Below, one piece after another: positions 36,012 through 47,416 of a stretch of DNA of 64,000 bases (position 1 is its first letter; each line of letters opens with the position of its first letter). The notes beneath the pieces were generated by a model, which was given only the letters and a program-made list of their open reading frames with translations, did no database searches and was not told the origin of the DNA. A program made the translations under genes and the position numbers. The stretch lies in contig KQ482066.1 in NCBI GenBank assembly GCA_001430745.1, forward strand, positions 1,222,584 to 1,286,583. Reading direction: 5' to 3'. Origin of the DNA: Auxenochlorella pyrenoidosa (lineage: Eukaryota; Chlorophyta; Trebouxiophyceae; Chlorellales; Chlorellaceae).

Positions 36012-38695
36012 ATGGCAAGCCCCACGGAGTCTCCAGCCAGAACGTCCTCTGGCGGGGCGGAGGCCGCCCTCAGGCCCGAGGCCGAGCCGTGGCAGCCGGT
36101 GAGCCGCAGAGGTCTTGGGGTCTCTCATTTACCCCCGAAATGCCATTGGGTGGGCGTAAATGGCGGAACACCGGGCTCCGGCAGCCCGCCGCGTCCCCCG
36201 AGGCAGGTTCGTTCGTTGTTAGGCGCCCACCTGGGCTTGGGCCCCTGGTCTCTTCCCCGCCCTGCAGGCCCGCCAGGAGAGCCCGGTGAAGCCCATCCGT
36301 ACCGGCAGCCGTCAGCGCAGCGATGTGCTGGCCCAGTTGGACCAAAGTGAGCCGCCGCCGGCGCCCTGCCTGACGAGCTGCGCCAAACAACGCTGCAGAT
36401 TTTTGTGCAGCTTGGTGCCGCCCCTTGTCGCCAATCCCACTGCAGCGCCATAAATAGCTGATTTGCAACTGTTGATGGTCACCATCAATGGCCTCACGGC
36501 TCCTTGCCCTGCCCGCAGTTCCCTTCACACCGTCACAGGGCGTGTGCACGCCCAGCCCCACCAACATGGCAGCCATGTGGGTGCCACACCCGTTCTTCCA
36601 GCAGCAGCAGGCTTGGGCGACCATGGTGAGTCCCCCGGCCCTGTGCACAGTAGTGCTGTTTGCAGTGGTGCGCTCCAGCTGTGCTGCAGCAGGCCAGTAT
36701 CCACTCGCCCCATGCCTTACGCTGCCAAGCCTTCATGGCGCTCCCTCCTCGCAGTCGGGCTATGGCAGCCCGGGCCACAGCAGCGGTGGCTCGGACAGCA
36801 GCATGATGCACAGTGGGTCGCAGCCCGGCACGCCGGGCGGCGGCATGTATGGCGCCCCGGTGATGTGGAGCGGCTTCTGCCAGCCGCTGCCGTACAGCCC
36901 CACGGCGCTGCAGATTGCTGCAGCCTCGGGCGCGCTGGGGTCCGACCCCAGCACGCCCGTGCGTGGGCGCCCCGGGTCGGCGGGCGCAGGTGTGGCCACA
37001 GGCCCGCTCTTCATGCCCGGCAGCCCGGTGGTGCTCAGCCCGGGGCAGATGATGTTTGCGCAGGTTGGTGGGGGGCGCTGCGGTGGGTTGGCAGTGGGCT
37101 GTCATGTAGGGGCAAGGTGACTGATGGGCTTGCGTCCTTGCAGGGGGCTGGTCAGTTGACTTGGAGGAGGGCGGTGTCGGCCCGCTCGATAACGACCAAG
37201 CTGTGCTCCTCGTTCCCACGTCACCCTGCTGCCCATCACCCCTTCTGCCCATCACCCCTTGCAGTATTTTGGCAACGACGGCGCCTCCCGCAGCAGCAAG
37301 CAGCGCTCGCAGTCGCCCCCTGAGAGCAAGGACTCTGGATCGGGGGATGAGGGCGAATCAGACGGCATGAGCAGCCACGGCAGTGGGCCACTGGAGGTGT
37401 CTGATGCGGCGCGGCAAATCGCCTCTGCCATGTGCGCGGCGCAGCAGCTGCCGGGCGAGCCGCCACAGCAGGTGGGATGCGGCATTTGGGGTGTGGGCAT
37501 TAGCCCGCCGCGGTACCTGCCTGGCTTCCCAAGGCAGGATCATGCCGTCGACCGTGCTGCAGCCTGCACATCCCTGCACCTGTCTGCCTCACCCTCACAC
37601 CCCAATCGCAGTTGCTGGAGCTTGCCTCTCTGCTGCACGCCTACGGCCTTGTGTCTGCGGTGCCCGCCTTCACGCCGGCCGGCCCGCCGGCACCCACCGT
37701 GCCCTCTGGCGCTCCGCTCTCGCCTGACTCCCGCCGCCAGCAGCACCGCCAGCGGCAGAAGGCCGCGCCCAAGCTGAACCCAGACGGCTCTGTGCGGCTC
37801 AACGCGCGGCAGCGGCGCACGCTGCGGCGAGCGCAGGAGCGCGCGATGAAGGCGCTGCTGGAGGCTCAGACCAAGGCGCATGGCATCACCTCGGAGCAGG
37901 TGCCACCAGGGACAGCTGATGTTGTGTGTGGGGCTTTCGGTGGGGATGGTGCGCAGGGCAGGGTTGTGGACAGGTCTGGCTTGGTGGCTGAATGCACGTG
38001 CATGTGGGGGTAAAGGCAACGGCGGGAGACCAGCCTGCCTGTCACATCTGTCCAGCATGCCCTCCTCACTCCCTGCCCTCTCGCGCAGGCCGCCAGCAAC
38101 CTGGCATCCATGGGCGTGGCCTCGATGCTGCTGGGCAGCCCGCCGCCTGCCCCGGCCCCACTGCACAGCCCGGTACCGATGCCAGCAGCAGCATACCTGG
38201 CGCCTCCCGCCGTGCCCCTGGCCATGTCGCCGGGGCCAGCCATGCTGGCGGGTCCGGCGCTGCACCACGACTACAGCCTGGCGCTCCAGATCCAGCAGCA
38301 GGTGGGTGCGGGCCTCCTGGGCTGGAGCGGTTGCTGAACTTTCTGCCAAGAGACACGTATTGCCCGGTGCCTCAAGCCTCGTGCTGACGGCACAGTGCCC
38401 TGTTGCTGTTCTGCTGCAGGCAGCAGCAGCGGCGGCCATGATGCAGCAGGGCGTCGGCGGGTACGATGCCTACAGCATGGCACCCATGGACATGGGCATG
38501 CCCATGCAGCTGCCCATGCAGCCCCTGCACGGCGGGATGGCAGCGGCCATGCACGCCAGCCCGCCGCCCCGCGGTGCGGGCAGCCGTGCCGGCCCTGTGG
38601 GCTACCGCTCCCCCGGCAACGGCGGCTACCGTGGCACACCAGGCGGCGGCCGACTGAGCCGGTTTGCACCATCAGATGCAGTGGCCGCCTTCTGA
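36012..38695 (+). CDS. Large disordered protein with a basic Arg-rich segment
   Basis: Not recognised. Eight exons (36012-36098, 36268-36346, 36519-36625, 36755-37063, 37265-37471, 37612-37899, 38089-38301, 38420-38695) join to 521 residues from MASPTESPARTSSGG. Most of it is low in order: Ser/Gly/Pro (SGYGSPGHSSGGSDSSMMHS), an acidic Ser tract (SPPESKDSGSGDEGESDG), a Met/Gln/Pro C-terminal third (MAPMDMGMPMQLPMQPL) and a Gly/Arg tail (GYRSPGNGGYRGTPGGG). The one structured-looking part is about residues 295-335, LNPDGSVRLNARQRRTLRRA followed by QERAMKALLEAQTKA, a strongly basic amphipathic helix. The composition fits an RNA-binding or condensate-forming regulator, but no domain proves it. 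Confidence 0.75.
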
Positions 38696-40023
38696 TCAGG
38701 CAAGGCAAGTCGGATCAGGGCAGGACGGCAGCAGGCCATAGGTTTTCAGGGCAGGCAGCTGATTAGCAGGCAAGGCAGCCTGCATGATTGCGACTGCTCT
38801 TCAAGCTGAAAATTGCATGCATGCAAGCTTACCTTTCGTCCATGCCCACATCCGAACCTGCAGGCCTGCATTGCCCGGGCCGCAAAGGCCAGCACAGCAT
38901 CGAGAGCACAGAGCAGTGTGGCGCACATTGGCGCCACAGATTGTCAGCTGCGCCACTTGCGCAGCGTAGCCAGCAGGCCCCCTCTCCTCCCCAGGCAGGC
39001 AACCCCAGCACTGAAACTCATCCCTCTTTTGTGGCAACAGCATTGCCCTGACCTCACTTTATGTATGCGCGCCCTCCCCGCACCCATTTTGAGCACCCCC
39101 TGTCCACCTCTGCTTCGCATTCGCAAGCCGTGCCCCGCATGTATTCCTGCTGCCGCCCATTGGAGGCCGCGCCCACTCCTCTGCTACCTTACCCACCTTC
39201 CTTCTCTACTTTCTGGAGCCGCAAACTCGTGTAACATGGAAATAAACCGGGCTTAGCAGGGCAAGGGCTGGACGATGGGGGATTTCACAATGGTGACAAG
39301 GAGCGGCGTGGCAAGGGAAAGTGCGCAGCAGGGAGACAATTTAAAGCAAGTGGAGAGGGTAGTGTTGAATGTGCTTCAGCGGAGAGAGAGGTATACAACG
39401 ATTACAGAAAGGCACTCAGCTGCCATTGCCTCTGCATTTGAGCCACTAAAGGCTGCGTAGCATGCATGCGGCGCTGCTCGCCTGCGAGCGCCCCGCCTGG
39501 CGAGCCCTCCGCCACTTGCAGGCTACCTGCCCTGGTATCGCTTGCCTCGGTTGCCGCTATCGCCGGCCATTTCGCATCCCTTACGCCTGAAATGAGCGCA
39601 GCCCGCTAGAGGGGACCGCATGGGGACGAGCGGCACCATTCCAAAACTGGCAGAGGCTACACAGAGCCAGCAGGCTGATGGCATGTTGTTTGTGAGCGGA
39701 GAAGAGACGAAAAAGCTGGGACGAACTCCAACAGCGTGCGCTATGTGCTTATCCACCCTTCCCAGCTACAGCTTCGCTCGAGCTTCAGCACCGTTGGAAT
39801 TGTAGCCGCTCGAGTGCCAGGGTTGCCTGGGCAGTCCTGTTCCACACTATTTGCCTTGCAACACAGAGTGTCAGGCATTTGACATGCATACTGGAAGGGC
39901 TGCAGCCGCTGCTGCTCCCTGGTGCAAGTTGAGCACTCTGCAGCTGGCCTGCGCATGCTCCTCACACCAAGCGTGATCGCCAAGGGGCGCGGCTGCTGCC
40001 GCCGCCGCCGCCACTGCCGGCCT
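38696..40023. other. Convergent region with two GC-poor short ORFs
   Basis: Long 3' flank of the disordered-protein gene, then about 0.8 kb before the TauE/SafE stop. Plus-strand ORFs at 39275-39460 (MGDFTMVTRSGVARESAQQG...) and 39620-39805 (MGTSGTIPKLAEATQSQQAD...) use fewer G/C-ending codons than the genes around them. Their products are unknown; they may be remnants of inserted DNA or chance ORFs. Confidence 0.4.
39230..39234 (+). terminator. Putative polyadenylation signal TGTAA
   Basis: TGTAA followed by an A-rich stretch, 535 bases after the stop of the disordered-protein gene. Confidence 0.4.
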
Positions 40024-42486
40024 TCACTTGGCCGTGGCCAGCGTCTTCCTGCCCAGGAAGGCCATTCCCAGGCAAAAGGCCAGCTCAAGGTACCCTGGGG
40101 GCGCCTGCACAGCGGCGCTGCTGCCAGCCACGCTGCCGATGGCGGTGCCGACCGCCAGGGTGGATGCCATGCGCCAGTCAACGTTGCCAAGCCTGCGCAG
40201 ACGGGGTTGCGGGTGAGTGGGGGTTGGGGCCAGGGTTGGGGTGCGGGTCGGTGGGGGTGGGGGTACGGGTCATTCCGCCTGGCTTCCGGCAGTGTTTCAA
40301 GCATTTTGAGGGGAGGAGAGGAGCAGACCATGTTGGGAGTGAATGAACACGCGCCGGTGCTGATGCGACTCCGGCACCACAGCGCTGGGCAGGCATGCCA
40401 CCACCAGGCAGCAAGCGCCTGGGCTTGGCGGTCGGGTTGGTGCCAGGCGCTGCCCCGATGCAGCCGCTGCTGCCAGCCGGCGACGCACCGGTGGTGCTGC
40501 GCTAGGGCCGCGCTGGCGGGCGGAATCATGGACAGCAGCGACGTGCCCAGTACTGTGGTCTGGGAGAAGGGCATGGTGAGGGCCAGCAGGGGCGTGACGA
40601 TCAGGCCTCCGCCCACCTGCGCCAGCATGGGAGTGCAGGAGGTTGGGGGCGCAGCAGCCGGGCGAGGGGCGGCGAGGAGCAGGCGGCAGCAAGCGGCAGG
40701 CACTGGACATGACGGGCAGCAGCGGGGGGAGGATCACAATGAGCTCAACCGCCTGCCTAGGCCGCCGCCGGCTTGGCCTCACCCCGAGGAGCCCGCTGGC
40801 CACGCCCGCCACCGCGCCCGTGGCCACCAGGGCTGCTGCTTTGGCAGGGCCGGGGAAGGTGAGCGCATCCAGAGCTGATGCGAGGCCTCCCGAGGTGCCT
40901 GCTCCATCTGATGTCGCCTTGCTGCCGCTGCCGCTGCCGCTGCCGCCGCTGCCGTTGCCGTTGCTGCTGCTGCTTGGCTCGGCAGCCGCCTGGCCGGTCT
41001 GGATGCTTGCTTTGCTGCCAGCCTCGGCCTCTGCATGCAGCAGGTAGGCCTGCAGCCAGGCGGGAAGGGGGGCGGCAGGCTGCAGTGGCACTCAGCATGC
41101 AGCGTGCAGGCACACACTGCAGAGCACGAAGAGCAGACTGTGCTCGCACGTGGCACGCGCACCGGGACAGGCCCTGCATTCAAACACAACAATAAAATTA
41201 GCAAATTGCTTTCCGCCGTCTGGCACGCGCCGCCGCAGGCAGCCCCCCCCCCCCCCCCCCGGGCCCCCGGCCTGCCTTAAGCGGCACCAGCGGCGCGGCG
41301 GCCAGCAGAAAGTATCCCAGGATGCGGCGCAGAGCAGTGCAGTCCAGCCGGCTCGTCAGGCGCGCCCCAAAGGGCGCGGTCAGCATGGCGGCAGGCGAGA
41401 TGAGGGCGGCAGCACCCAGATCCACGCAGCCCGCAGAGCTGTAGGTGTAGGCGCTGCTGATGGCGGTGGCCAGGACGGCTGCCAGCGATGTGCCCGACAC
41501 GACCCTGAGGCGCAGGGAGATGCCAAGCAGGCAGGCGATGAGGCAGGCAGGCAGCCAGGGGGGCAGGCAGGCAGGCGTCGTTTCGTGCTGGACAGGGGAC
41601 AGGCCCGAGCAGCGGAGAAGCGCTGCAGGGAGGCGGAAGCTGCTGCAGAGCGTGCAGCGGCGACGGGGGCAATCGGGCACCAACGCTGCCATGTGGGCGC
41701 AGAGCTGCTATTGCGGGCCCCTCCTCCATACCTCTGGGGGATGGTCTTGCATGCGCTGACGATGGTGGGCACGATGATCACTCCGCCGCCCACCCCGACG
41801 ATGCTGCCAAAGACGCCTGCGGGTTGGGGTGATGGGGAACGATGGGCGGTGAAGGAGAGTGGTTGGGGGGGTGGGCCCGGGGCGGGGGTTCCTCGGCGAC
41901 GCATTTTGCCAGCCCGGGGTGTGGGGTGATGGGGAGCGATGGGCGTGAAGGTGGGGGGTGGGGGGTGGACCCGGGGGCGCGGGAGGAGGGGGGGAGGGGA
42001 GGGGGGCTAGCGCGCGTTCCGACAGCCCGGGGGTGGAGCATGGCGCAGAGAGGTCTGTCAAGGACAGCTCGGACTGACAGCGCAGGCTAAGCTCAGGGCA
42101 TTCAGGGCGGGGACTGCCCCATGCGACGTTCTTGGCCTGGCACCTGCCAGCGCCACCCCACCCCGCATGCCCTCACCGGCAAGCAGGCCCACAGGTCCTG
42201 CCATGCGCCGTGCCTTGCTCAGCGCCGCATCCTGCTGTCCCGCCCCGCCCGCTGTGGCCACCCAGCGGGCGGCCTGCAGCTGCTGTGCGCGGCTCAGCAG
42301 CCTCGCCGCCGATGCCGCCGCCACCGCTTGGCTGCTGGGGCTGCATGTGCTGCTGACCACACTGCTGGCACTGCCAAGGCTGGTCCTGGTGCGAAACTGC
42401 CCAAACGCGCCGGCAACGTCAGCTGGCGACAGCTGCGCTGCCAGCGCTGCACGCCGCCGTGCCAACTGGCCAAGGGCCGCCAGCAT
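40024..42486 (-). CDS. TauE/SafE-family anion transporter (TSUP)
   Basis: Integral membrane transporter of the sulfite exporter/TSUP family, members of which move sulfite, sulfonates or organosulfur anions. The substrate cannot be read from sequence. Exons 42486-42177, 41816-41732, 41504-41276, 41049-40783, 40616-40489 and 40192-40024 join to 395 residues. The two family hallmark repeats are clear: FGSIVGVGGGVIIVPTIV in the N half and VGGGLIVTPLLALTMPFSQT followed by VLGTSLLSMIPPASAAL in the C half. Between them lie a Ser/Gly linker (SSSSNGNGSGGSGSGSGS) and paired hydrophobic helices; the C-terminus has AFCLGMAFLGRKTLATAK. The first exon begins MLAALGQLARRRAALAA, an organelle-targeting type of sequence. 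The intron after 41276 starts with GC. Confidence 0.85.
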
Positions 42487-42624
42487 CCGTCTCGCCGCCG
42501 ACGATGCTCGGAAATGTGCGCAGCTGGGCAAGGCTGGTACTGAGGAGGTCCGGGATGAGCCTAGCCGGGTGTCGCAAGTACTTCTTTGTTTCCTCACAGC
42601 ACTTTGAGACCGCCGATGTGCGCG

Positions 42625-43033
42625 TCACTGCTGCTTGTTGCGCGCCGCCGCGTCCACGCTGCTCCACATGCTGCCCTTGCTGAACCCTCCGGCGGGGGCC
42701 TCCCGGGTGGAACGGTCTTGCAGGGGGACCTGTCGGCGCAGCAATGCATGGAGAGGTGGTTGAGTTGGGGTGAGGGTTGGCAACCACGTGAAGCCTGACA
42801 CCAGTAGTGAGAAGGTAGCAGGCAAACAAAGCGAGACGAGAATAAGAAGCCTGCTTGCAAACAGATGGCCTCCAAACAGATGGAACGGGCCTGGCCTGTA
42901 GGTCCAGGGGCACCTTCTGCTGCACCTGCTCTCGCGCCACACTCACAATCACGATGGGGTAGGCAGCCAGGGCGATGAGGCCACAGATTCCAGCCACGGC
43001 GAGCGCACTCTTGACGTTGGTGATAGGGGCCAT
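42625..43033 (-). CDS. 74-residue single-span protein like SMIM20/MITRAC7
   Basis: Likely mitochondrial inner-membrane assembly factor. Human SMIM20 (MITRAC7) is a 67-70-residue protein that binds newly made COX1 during cytochrome oxidase assembly. Exons 43033-42914 and 42729-42625 join in phase 0 to 74 residues. Residues 1-8 are polar, followed by one helix, NVKSALAVAGICGLIALAAY, with PIVIVSV (compare the FYPIY element after the SMIM20 helix), then a short charged linker and a Gly-Phe-Ser-Lys, Met-Trp-Ser segment (compare GLKVWSDPF). The gene lies 138 bases upstream of the TauE/SafE start on the same strand. Similarity is over the whole length but short, so the family call is tentative. The intron starts with a near-copy of the second exon's first bases. 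Confidence 0.6.
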
Positions 43034-43417
43034 ATGCCGCAAGGGCAGCTACAAGGTGTGGCAATAGCAGTGGCAGCGGTGGCGGCGGCAGCAGCGGCAG
43101 TCGGTTGGCAGTAGCTACAGGAGGCTGGAGGCTCGCCAAACACAATCGCAGCATCATACGGAACCCTTGAAGAGAACAGCATCAGGCAGGACGTGCGCTG
43201 CGCCAGGTTCTCGCACTCTCGCTTGGCGCTCACCAAACTATTGGCAGGTGTGTTAAAAGTCGCCGCAGATTCGTGAAATTAAACCGCAAACGTGGCGTTG
43301 GGGCACCGGTATATGCAGTGCCGACAAGGTAAACACCGCATGGGCCTCAGCACGCAATTCCCCTTGGATGCTTTATGCCTATTTAGCTTTCGACAGCCAC
43401 GATCTGTGTCCACCGCA
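43034..43417. promoter_or_regulatory. Divergent upstream region (SMIM20-like / eIF4A-like)
   Basis: 384 bases between the two divergent starts, assuming the ATGs at 43033 (-) and 43418 (+). The region cannot hold the missing N-terminal DEAD domain of the plus-strand gene. Confidence 0.45.
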
Positions 43418-44691
43418 ATGGAGAGAGCCGGGCACCCTCTTCGCCAGTTCTATGTGGCGGTCTCCTCCGCAGAGAACAAGCTGGTGAGGTTCAGTGCGAT
43501 GTGGGCAAACCACATTGATCGGCGCAGCCTGCAAGACGATCGCTGCAGCGCTGCCGCCGCTTGCCGCTTCCCGCCAGGGCCCCTCGCTCGTTTCCCCTCC
43601 TCGCCAGGCCACTCTGCTTGACCTGCTGCGAGCGTTTGAGGCCAGCGCGCCGCTGTCGTTGGTGACATGTTGCGGGTGAGGCTGCCCAGATGGGGGACCC
43701 TTGCAATTAGTAACCGCAGGGCATACTCAGCCCTGTGCAGCAGCCCCAGGCGGCGGCGGCAGACATCGCCACCCTGGCCTCCCTGCCTGCATCTGAGACA
43801 CCCTTGCGCGCCCCTGCCGTGCATGCTGCACCTTGTAAGCACTCGGCGCCACCTCCTCCTGCTCTCCCTGCCCACAGGTCACGCGACAGCTTAGACTCGC
43901 TGGTCGCTGCCTCGGTGGGCGTGCCGCACTGCCGCGTCTGGGTGCTGGTGAGGCGTTGACCAGGCAGGGGCCAAGCGTGCAAGAACATCCATGATGGGGG
44001 CCGAGTGTTCTGCGTCTTATCCACGCACCGGCTGCTCACAGCTGTAGTGATCCAGGCCTACGGGCAAGCATGGGGTGGGGCGCCAGCACTGCCCAGGCTC
44101 CCTCCTGACGTGGGCATTCTAACCTCTTGCCTCTTACCCTCATCCTGCCCCCCGCCGCCGCCCCCCGNNNNNNNNNNNNNNNNNNNNNNNNNNNNNNNNN
44201 NNNNNNNNNNNNNNNNNNNNNNNNNNNNNNNNNNNNNNNNNNNNNNNNNNNNNNNNNNNNNNNNNNNNNNNNNNNNNNNNNNNNNNNNNNNNNNNNNNNN
44301 NNNNNNNNNNNNNNNNNNNNNNNNNNNNNNNNNNNNNNNNNNNNNNNNNNNNNNNNNNNNNNNNNNNNNNNNNNNNNNNNNNNNNNNNNNNNNNNNNNNN
44401 NNNNNNNNNNNNNNNNNNNNNNNNNNNNNNNNNNNNNNNNNNNNNNNNNNNNNNNNNNNNNNNNNNNNNNNNNNNNNNNNNNNNNNNNNNNNNNNNNNNN
44501 NNNNNNNNNNNNNNNNNNNNNNNNNNNNNNNNNNNNNNNNNNNNNNNNNNNNNNNNNNNNNNNNNNNNNNNNNNNNNNNNNNNNNNNNNNNNNNNNNNNN
44601 NNNNNNNNNNNCCCCCCTGCAGCATGCCGACCTCAGCGAACGAGAGGTAGAGGCAACGGTGCGGGACTACCTGGCAGTCAGCCGGGCAGCA

Positions 44692-44722
<31 letters not shown>

Positions 44723-46289
44723 CGGGCGAGGAGGCGCCGCAGCAGCAAGGGCAGGACGCAGCGGCAGCTGGCGGCGCGGAGGCATCCCCCGCCCAGACAG
44801 TCGTTGCTGTGAGTCCTGGCTGCGCAATGGTGTGCTTTTGAGTGTGGCAGGTTGCCTTGGCGGTGTGCCGACACATATCACCGTCTGCATGTCTGGCATG
44901 GACGTCAGCTGCCCTGGTCGCCGACCCTGTGGCCGTCGCTCGTGTTCCACACCCCGCTGCCGCTGCCTCCCCTGCTGTTGCCCGTGTGCGCCTGCGACCA
45001 CCCAACCAACTGCTGCCTGCTGTCCTGGCTGGCTGCCCAGCTGGCGGCCCTGCTTTCACCACCTGCAAACCTCGAACCTGCCAGCGCACCCACCTTCTCC
45101 AGTGACTCAGCTTATCAGCCCCTCACCCAGCTCACCTGACTGACCTTCACCCCCACCCCATCCCACCCCACTCCACCCCCAAACCCCCTCTTACCGAGCA
45201 GGGCTGACTGACCCCCTCCCTACCACCCCCCACCCCACCCGACCCCACCCCTCCTCTGACCGAGCAGGTGCTGGCCGCCACCGACGCCGGCCTGCGGGCC
45301 ATCCCCAAGGAGCTGCTGCCGCTGAGCCCCACCCTGCTCGTCAGCTACGACCTGCCCACCCGCAAGGCGAGATGGGGGGTTGTAACTTGCGATGTGTGGG
45401 AGCCAGAAAGCCCTGATGCACCCAGCAAATGGGGAAGGTGGCGGGATGGGGCGAGGCGGGGCGCAGCCTTCTGGCCCGTCGGAAGCGCCTGCCGGCCTCT
45501 ATGCCTGCCTGCCGCTGCATCCCATGCCCGGCCAGCCAGCCCGGGCAGCGCTGCTGGTTGGACGCGTCATGTCCCTGCGCCCCTCCCTCACTGGCCCAGC
45601 TGCGCCATCTCCCTGCACGCATGCTGCATGCTTCAGGCGCCCGCCCGCCTGCGCGACACTCCATGTCAACAATGTGGCTGGGGGGCTGCGACCTCCTGAG
45701 TCTGAGCATCAGAATACCATGCCAGCCAGCCCACGTCGGCCCCCCCACCCACACACCCAACCCCACCCACCCACCCACACACACACGTAGGATGCGTACC
45801 TGCGGCGCGTGACGGGCGTGCTGGGCAGCCGCAGCAGCGCGGGGGGGCAGCGCATCGCGGTCCACTTTGCGGTGGCGGGCCAGCTGGAGGAGTTCCGACA
45901 GGTGGGGGGCACAGCGTGGGCACAGCGTGGAGGCAGCACGGGGTGCTGGGGTTTAGCTTGCCCTTGGGGGCACCCGGCGTGGGCAGCATGTTGCTGCCGC
46001 TCGCGTCGGGCCGGCTGCTGGTCCCATGGAGCGAGCCGCCCGTCCAGACATAGAGGGGTGCCCTGCGCAGGCGGCTGGAGCTGCCTGGGGTCGCCCTGGC
46101 CGCAGCGCGCGGTCGGATGCACGCAATGTGCGTGAGGCACTGGCATGTGGCAGGAGGGCCTGCCCGGACGGCCCACGTGGCGCCTGCCCCTAACCCACCC
46201 CTGCACCCGCCCTGCCCTGGCAGGTGGAGGAGTTTGCGGAGAAGCCGATTGAGCAGATGCCCGTTCATGTCAGCGACATCCTGGGCTGA
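43418..46289 (+). CDS. Stand-alone, degenerate eIF4A-type RecA2 domain protein
   Basis: Related to the C-terminal half of eIF4A-family DEAD-box helicases but probably without ATPase activity. Exons 43418-43483, 43608-43675 and 43878-43947 precede a gap (44168-44611), then 44623-44808, 45268-45366, 45791-45901 and 46224-46289. The start MERAGHPLRQFYVAVSSAEN matches the RecA2 opening of eIF4A (IKQFFVAVEKEE type); the end VEEFAEKPIEQMPVHVSDIL matches eIF4A's last residues. In between, HADLSEREVEATVRDYL corresponds to the HGDM...ERE helix and VSYDLPTRKDAYLRRV to NYDLP....YIHRI. Motif V (ARGID) is replaced by TDAGLRAIP, and motif VI (HRIGR.GR) by LRRVTGVLGSRSS. A Q10 tract and acidic Gln/Ala insert follow the SERE helix. 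An in-frame ATG further upstream (about 43313-43340) is possible. The gap may hide one exon. Confidence 0.75.
44168..44611. other. Assembly gap (N run)
   Basis: 444 undetermined bases in the eIF4A-like gene, bordered by C-rich tracts. It may contain coding sequence, since the RecA2 stretch around motif IVa is missing. Confidence 0.99.
44692..44721 (+). repeat. (CAG)n coding microsatellite (poly-Gln)
   Basis: Nine CAG and one CAA codon in frame in the eIF4A-like protein, encoding ten Gln. Confidence 0.9.
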
Positions 46290-47416
46290 GCCCTACCCCG
46301 AACATCAGCAGCCTGGAATGCCCAGGGGAGAGCCTGCTGGTTTCCCGGCTGCCCCACCACCACCACGCTACACCGTGTCAGCAGAGCTGTCTGAGGCACT
46401 CACGGTGCACAGGGCACGGGAGGTGCTGCGCAAGGCGATGACCGCAGCTGCAAGACGTGCACCCCTGGTGACGCTCAGCCCCTGAACTGTGTTGTGCATG
46501 ACGATGCAACCTCGCGACGCTGCCACTGCATGCTGGTGGGATCGTGCAAACGTCCGGTGCGGGCATGGATCAACTCACAGTTTGTCTCACTAGGAACAAG
46601 AATGACAGAATGGCTTGCGCGAGGTGGCAGGGTTGAGTTGAGAGCTGTGGAATCGACAGCTGGTAGGCACGGGTGAAGTGAATCGAGCAGAGTCGCAGGG
46701 GCGCAGCAGATGCAGTGCACGCTGCCCAAAAGGTGTGCGGTACCATTTATCCACGGGAGTAGGCGACCGGGTGGGTGTGATACAAAAGAGGTGTGGGCAA
46801 AAGGGCAAAGGCCCAGTCGCACCAGGCATAGAGACTCGGGGGGCGTCGGCGGCTGCATGCCGTCGTATCAGCAATTTGGGTGCCGCGTGTGCGCAGGTTG
46901 GTTTTTCGTTGCCATAGCTGACTCGAGAATGAGAGAATGTACAGATGGCAGGCAGGAGGCAGGCGGCCCATGGGCTAGGAGCTAAGAGAAGGAGGGCAGC
47001 GGTGTATCGTTCATTCAGGCAGGTGCAAGGGAAGGAGCAGGGACTGGACAAGGGGCGGGGCTGATCGAATTTTGGGGCACAACAGGCAACGCAGAATCGA
47101 GCTAGACATCAATCAGCGCAGAGGCACAACAGAGGGACTTTGGGTTTTGGGTGCGTGAAGGGCAGGCGCTGTCGCAGGGGCCGCTGTGCGGCGGGCGGGC
47201 AGCTGCCCTGCAGCGGGGCGCCTGCTGTGGGTCGGCACTGCGCTGCGCAGCGGAGTGACAACAGCAGGCACTTCCATTGCAGCAGCTGGCCTGACAAAAG
47301 GGCGGTTGTCGCGCCGCCAGCTGGCTGCCCAGCGTGTACTGCTATCGCCGCCAGCCGCCGTCAAGCAGCCTTTGCCAGGGGCGAGTGCTCAGGCAAGCGC
47401 CTGTGCAGCCGCGACC
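46290..47416. other. Convergent intergenic region
   Basis: 1.1 kb between the end of the eIF4A-like gene (+) and the stop of the Ala/Glu/Pro-rich gene (-). Several short ORFs exist on both strands, none with family features or phase-consistent splice partners. Confidence 0.5.

Noticed and set aside
44168..44611. Possible mobile element in the second gap
   Set aside because: Nothing in the flanks (no target-site duplication or terminal repeat) supports it; C-rich edges suggest sequencing failure.
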